Source: JACJYE01 sp964432875
GTDB taxonomy: Bacteria > Bacteroidota > Bacteroidia > Chitinophagales > Saprospiraceae
Reading direction: 5' to 3'
Assembly (NCBI GenBank): GCA_964432875.1
Contig: CAYSPJ010000191.1
Span: 1 to 7,438 of the forward strand
DNA length: 7,438 bases
Shown here: in pieces, positions 7,137-7,438 of the stretch
How the letters are laid out: each line of letters opens with the position of its first letter
Numbering within the stretch: position 1 is the stretch's first letter
The notes under the pieces: generated by a model
The model's database searches: none
Told to the model about the DNA's origin: nothing
The model's input: only the letters and a program-made list of their open reading frames with translations
Made by a program: the position numbers and the translations under genes

Positions 7137-7438
7137 ATGAAACGCTTTTTTACAACCCTACCCCGGGCCGCACGATTGGTTGTGGCCGGTGTTTTGCTGA
7201 TGGGGAATTGCCTTGCCGTGAATAATGTTTACGCGCAGGGGTGTTTTCAGCAGAGCAATTGGTGGGAAGAATACGAGGAATATTTTCCCGATGATTATTT
7301 TATGAATTGCTTTCCTTCCTCATTTCCTGTCCAAACAGTATTTTGGCCTGATGAATGGGGCAGCATCAACGAAAAGTTATTAACTGGAAATTGGTCCTGT
7401 AGTATAGTTCAGCAAATATCCAATTCAGAGGTTGAATA
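7137..7438 (+). CDS. Partial secreted protein starting a lipocalin-like module (3' end missing)
   Basis: An ATG at 7137, preceded by an A-rich leader (AAAAATAAAATAAAATATC), opens a frame that runs to the window edge; 100 residues are visible. The signal peptide has basic residues, the hydrophobic stretch LVVAGVLLM and an end at VYAQ (residue 34). The mature protein begins with an acidic, aromatic segment (NWWEEYEEYFPDDYFMNCF) and cysteines at 36 and 58. At residues 81-86 comes LLTGNW, the same L-x-G-x-W opening as in the two genes upstream, followed by C88. It is therefore probably a third member of the same secreted family, cut off near the start of its module. It is separated from the gene before it by 83 bases with no clear terminator, so it may be co-transcribed. 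Confidence 0.75.
   Translation, partial: MKRFFTTLPRAARLVVAGVLLMGNCLAVNNVYAQGCFQQSNWWEEYEEYFPDDYFMNCFPSSFPVQTVFWPDEWGSINEKLLTGNWSCSIVQQISNSEVE

Overview
The window looks like chromosomal DNA of a Bacteroidota bacterium, possibly of the Saprospiria type (a low-confidence guess). The signs are A-rich leaders without clear Shine-Dalgarno sites, signal peptides ending in AQ, a one-piece sensor combining a periplasmic propeller with a LytS-type kinase and paired with a LytTR regulator, and small secreted proteins with lipocalin-like 'LxGxW' modules. There are no tRNA or rRNA genes, insertion sequences or CRISPR repeats.

Left edge (1-750): the 3' part of a plus-strand gene for an unrecognised protein with two CxxC zinc-type knuckles and a charged coiled-coil tail. 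It is followed by a strong hairpin terminator that overlaps a second, mutually exclusive hairpin. The stretch 751-1037 holds one plausible small minus-strand ORF (63 aa) and nothing else recognisable.

Centre (1038-4857, minus strand): a two-gene signalling operon. The sensor histidine kinase (1026 aa) has a signal peptide, Reg_prop/WD-like propeller blades, a Y_Y_Y-like domain, one membrane helix and a LytS/YesM-type kinase. It overlaps by 20 bases the gene for a REC-LytTR response regulator (252 aa). The kinase should sense something in the periplasm, and the regulator should bind paired direct repeats in DNA. The kinase's upstream region carries such a pair: two near-identical 14-bp sequences 22 bp apart. 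This is a good candidate operator, and it lies in the intergenic region shared with the divergent genes on the right.

Right (5111-7438, plus strand): a run of visibly more AT-rich genes for secreted proteins. The first (5111-6104) is interrupted by a 100-N assembly gap and has two tandem lipocalin-like repeats. The second (6118-7053), 13 bases downstream, places a DnaJ-like CxxCxGxG cysteine cluster between two lipocalin-like modules. The third starts at 7137 and runs off the edge just as another 'LTGNW' module begins. Together they look like an expanding family of exported beta-barrel proteins, possibly controlled by the adjacent kinase-regulator pair; that regulatory link is inference only.
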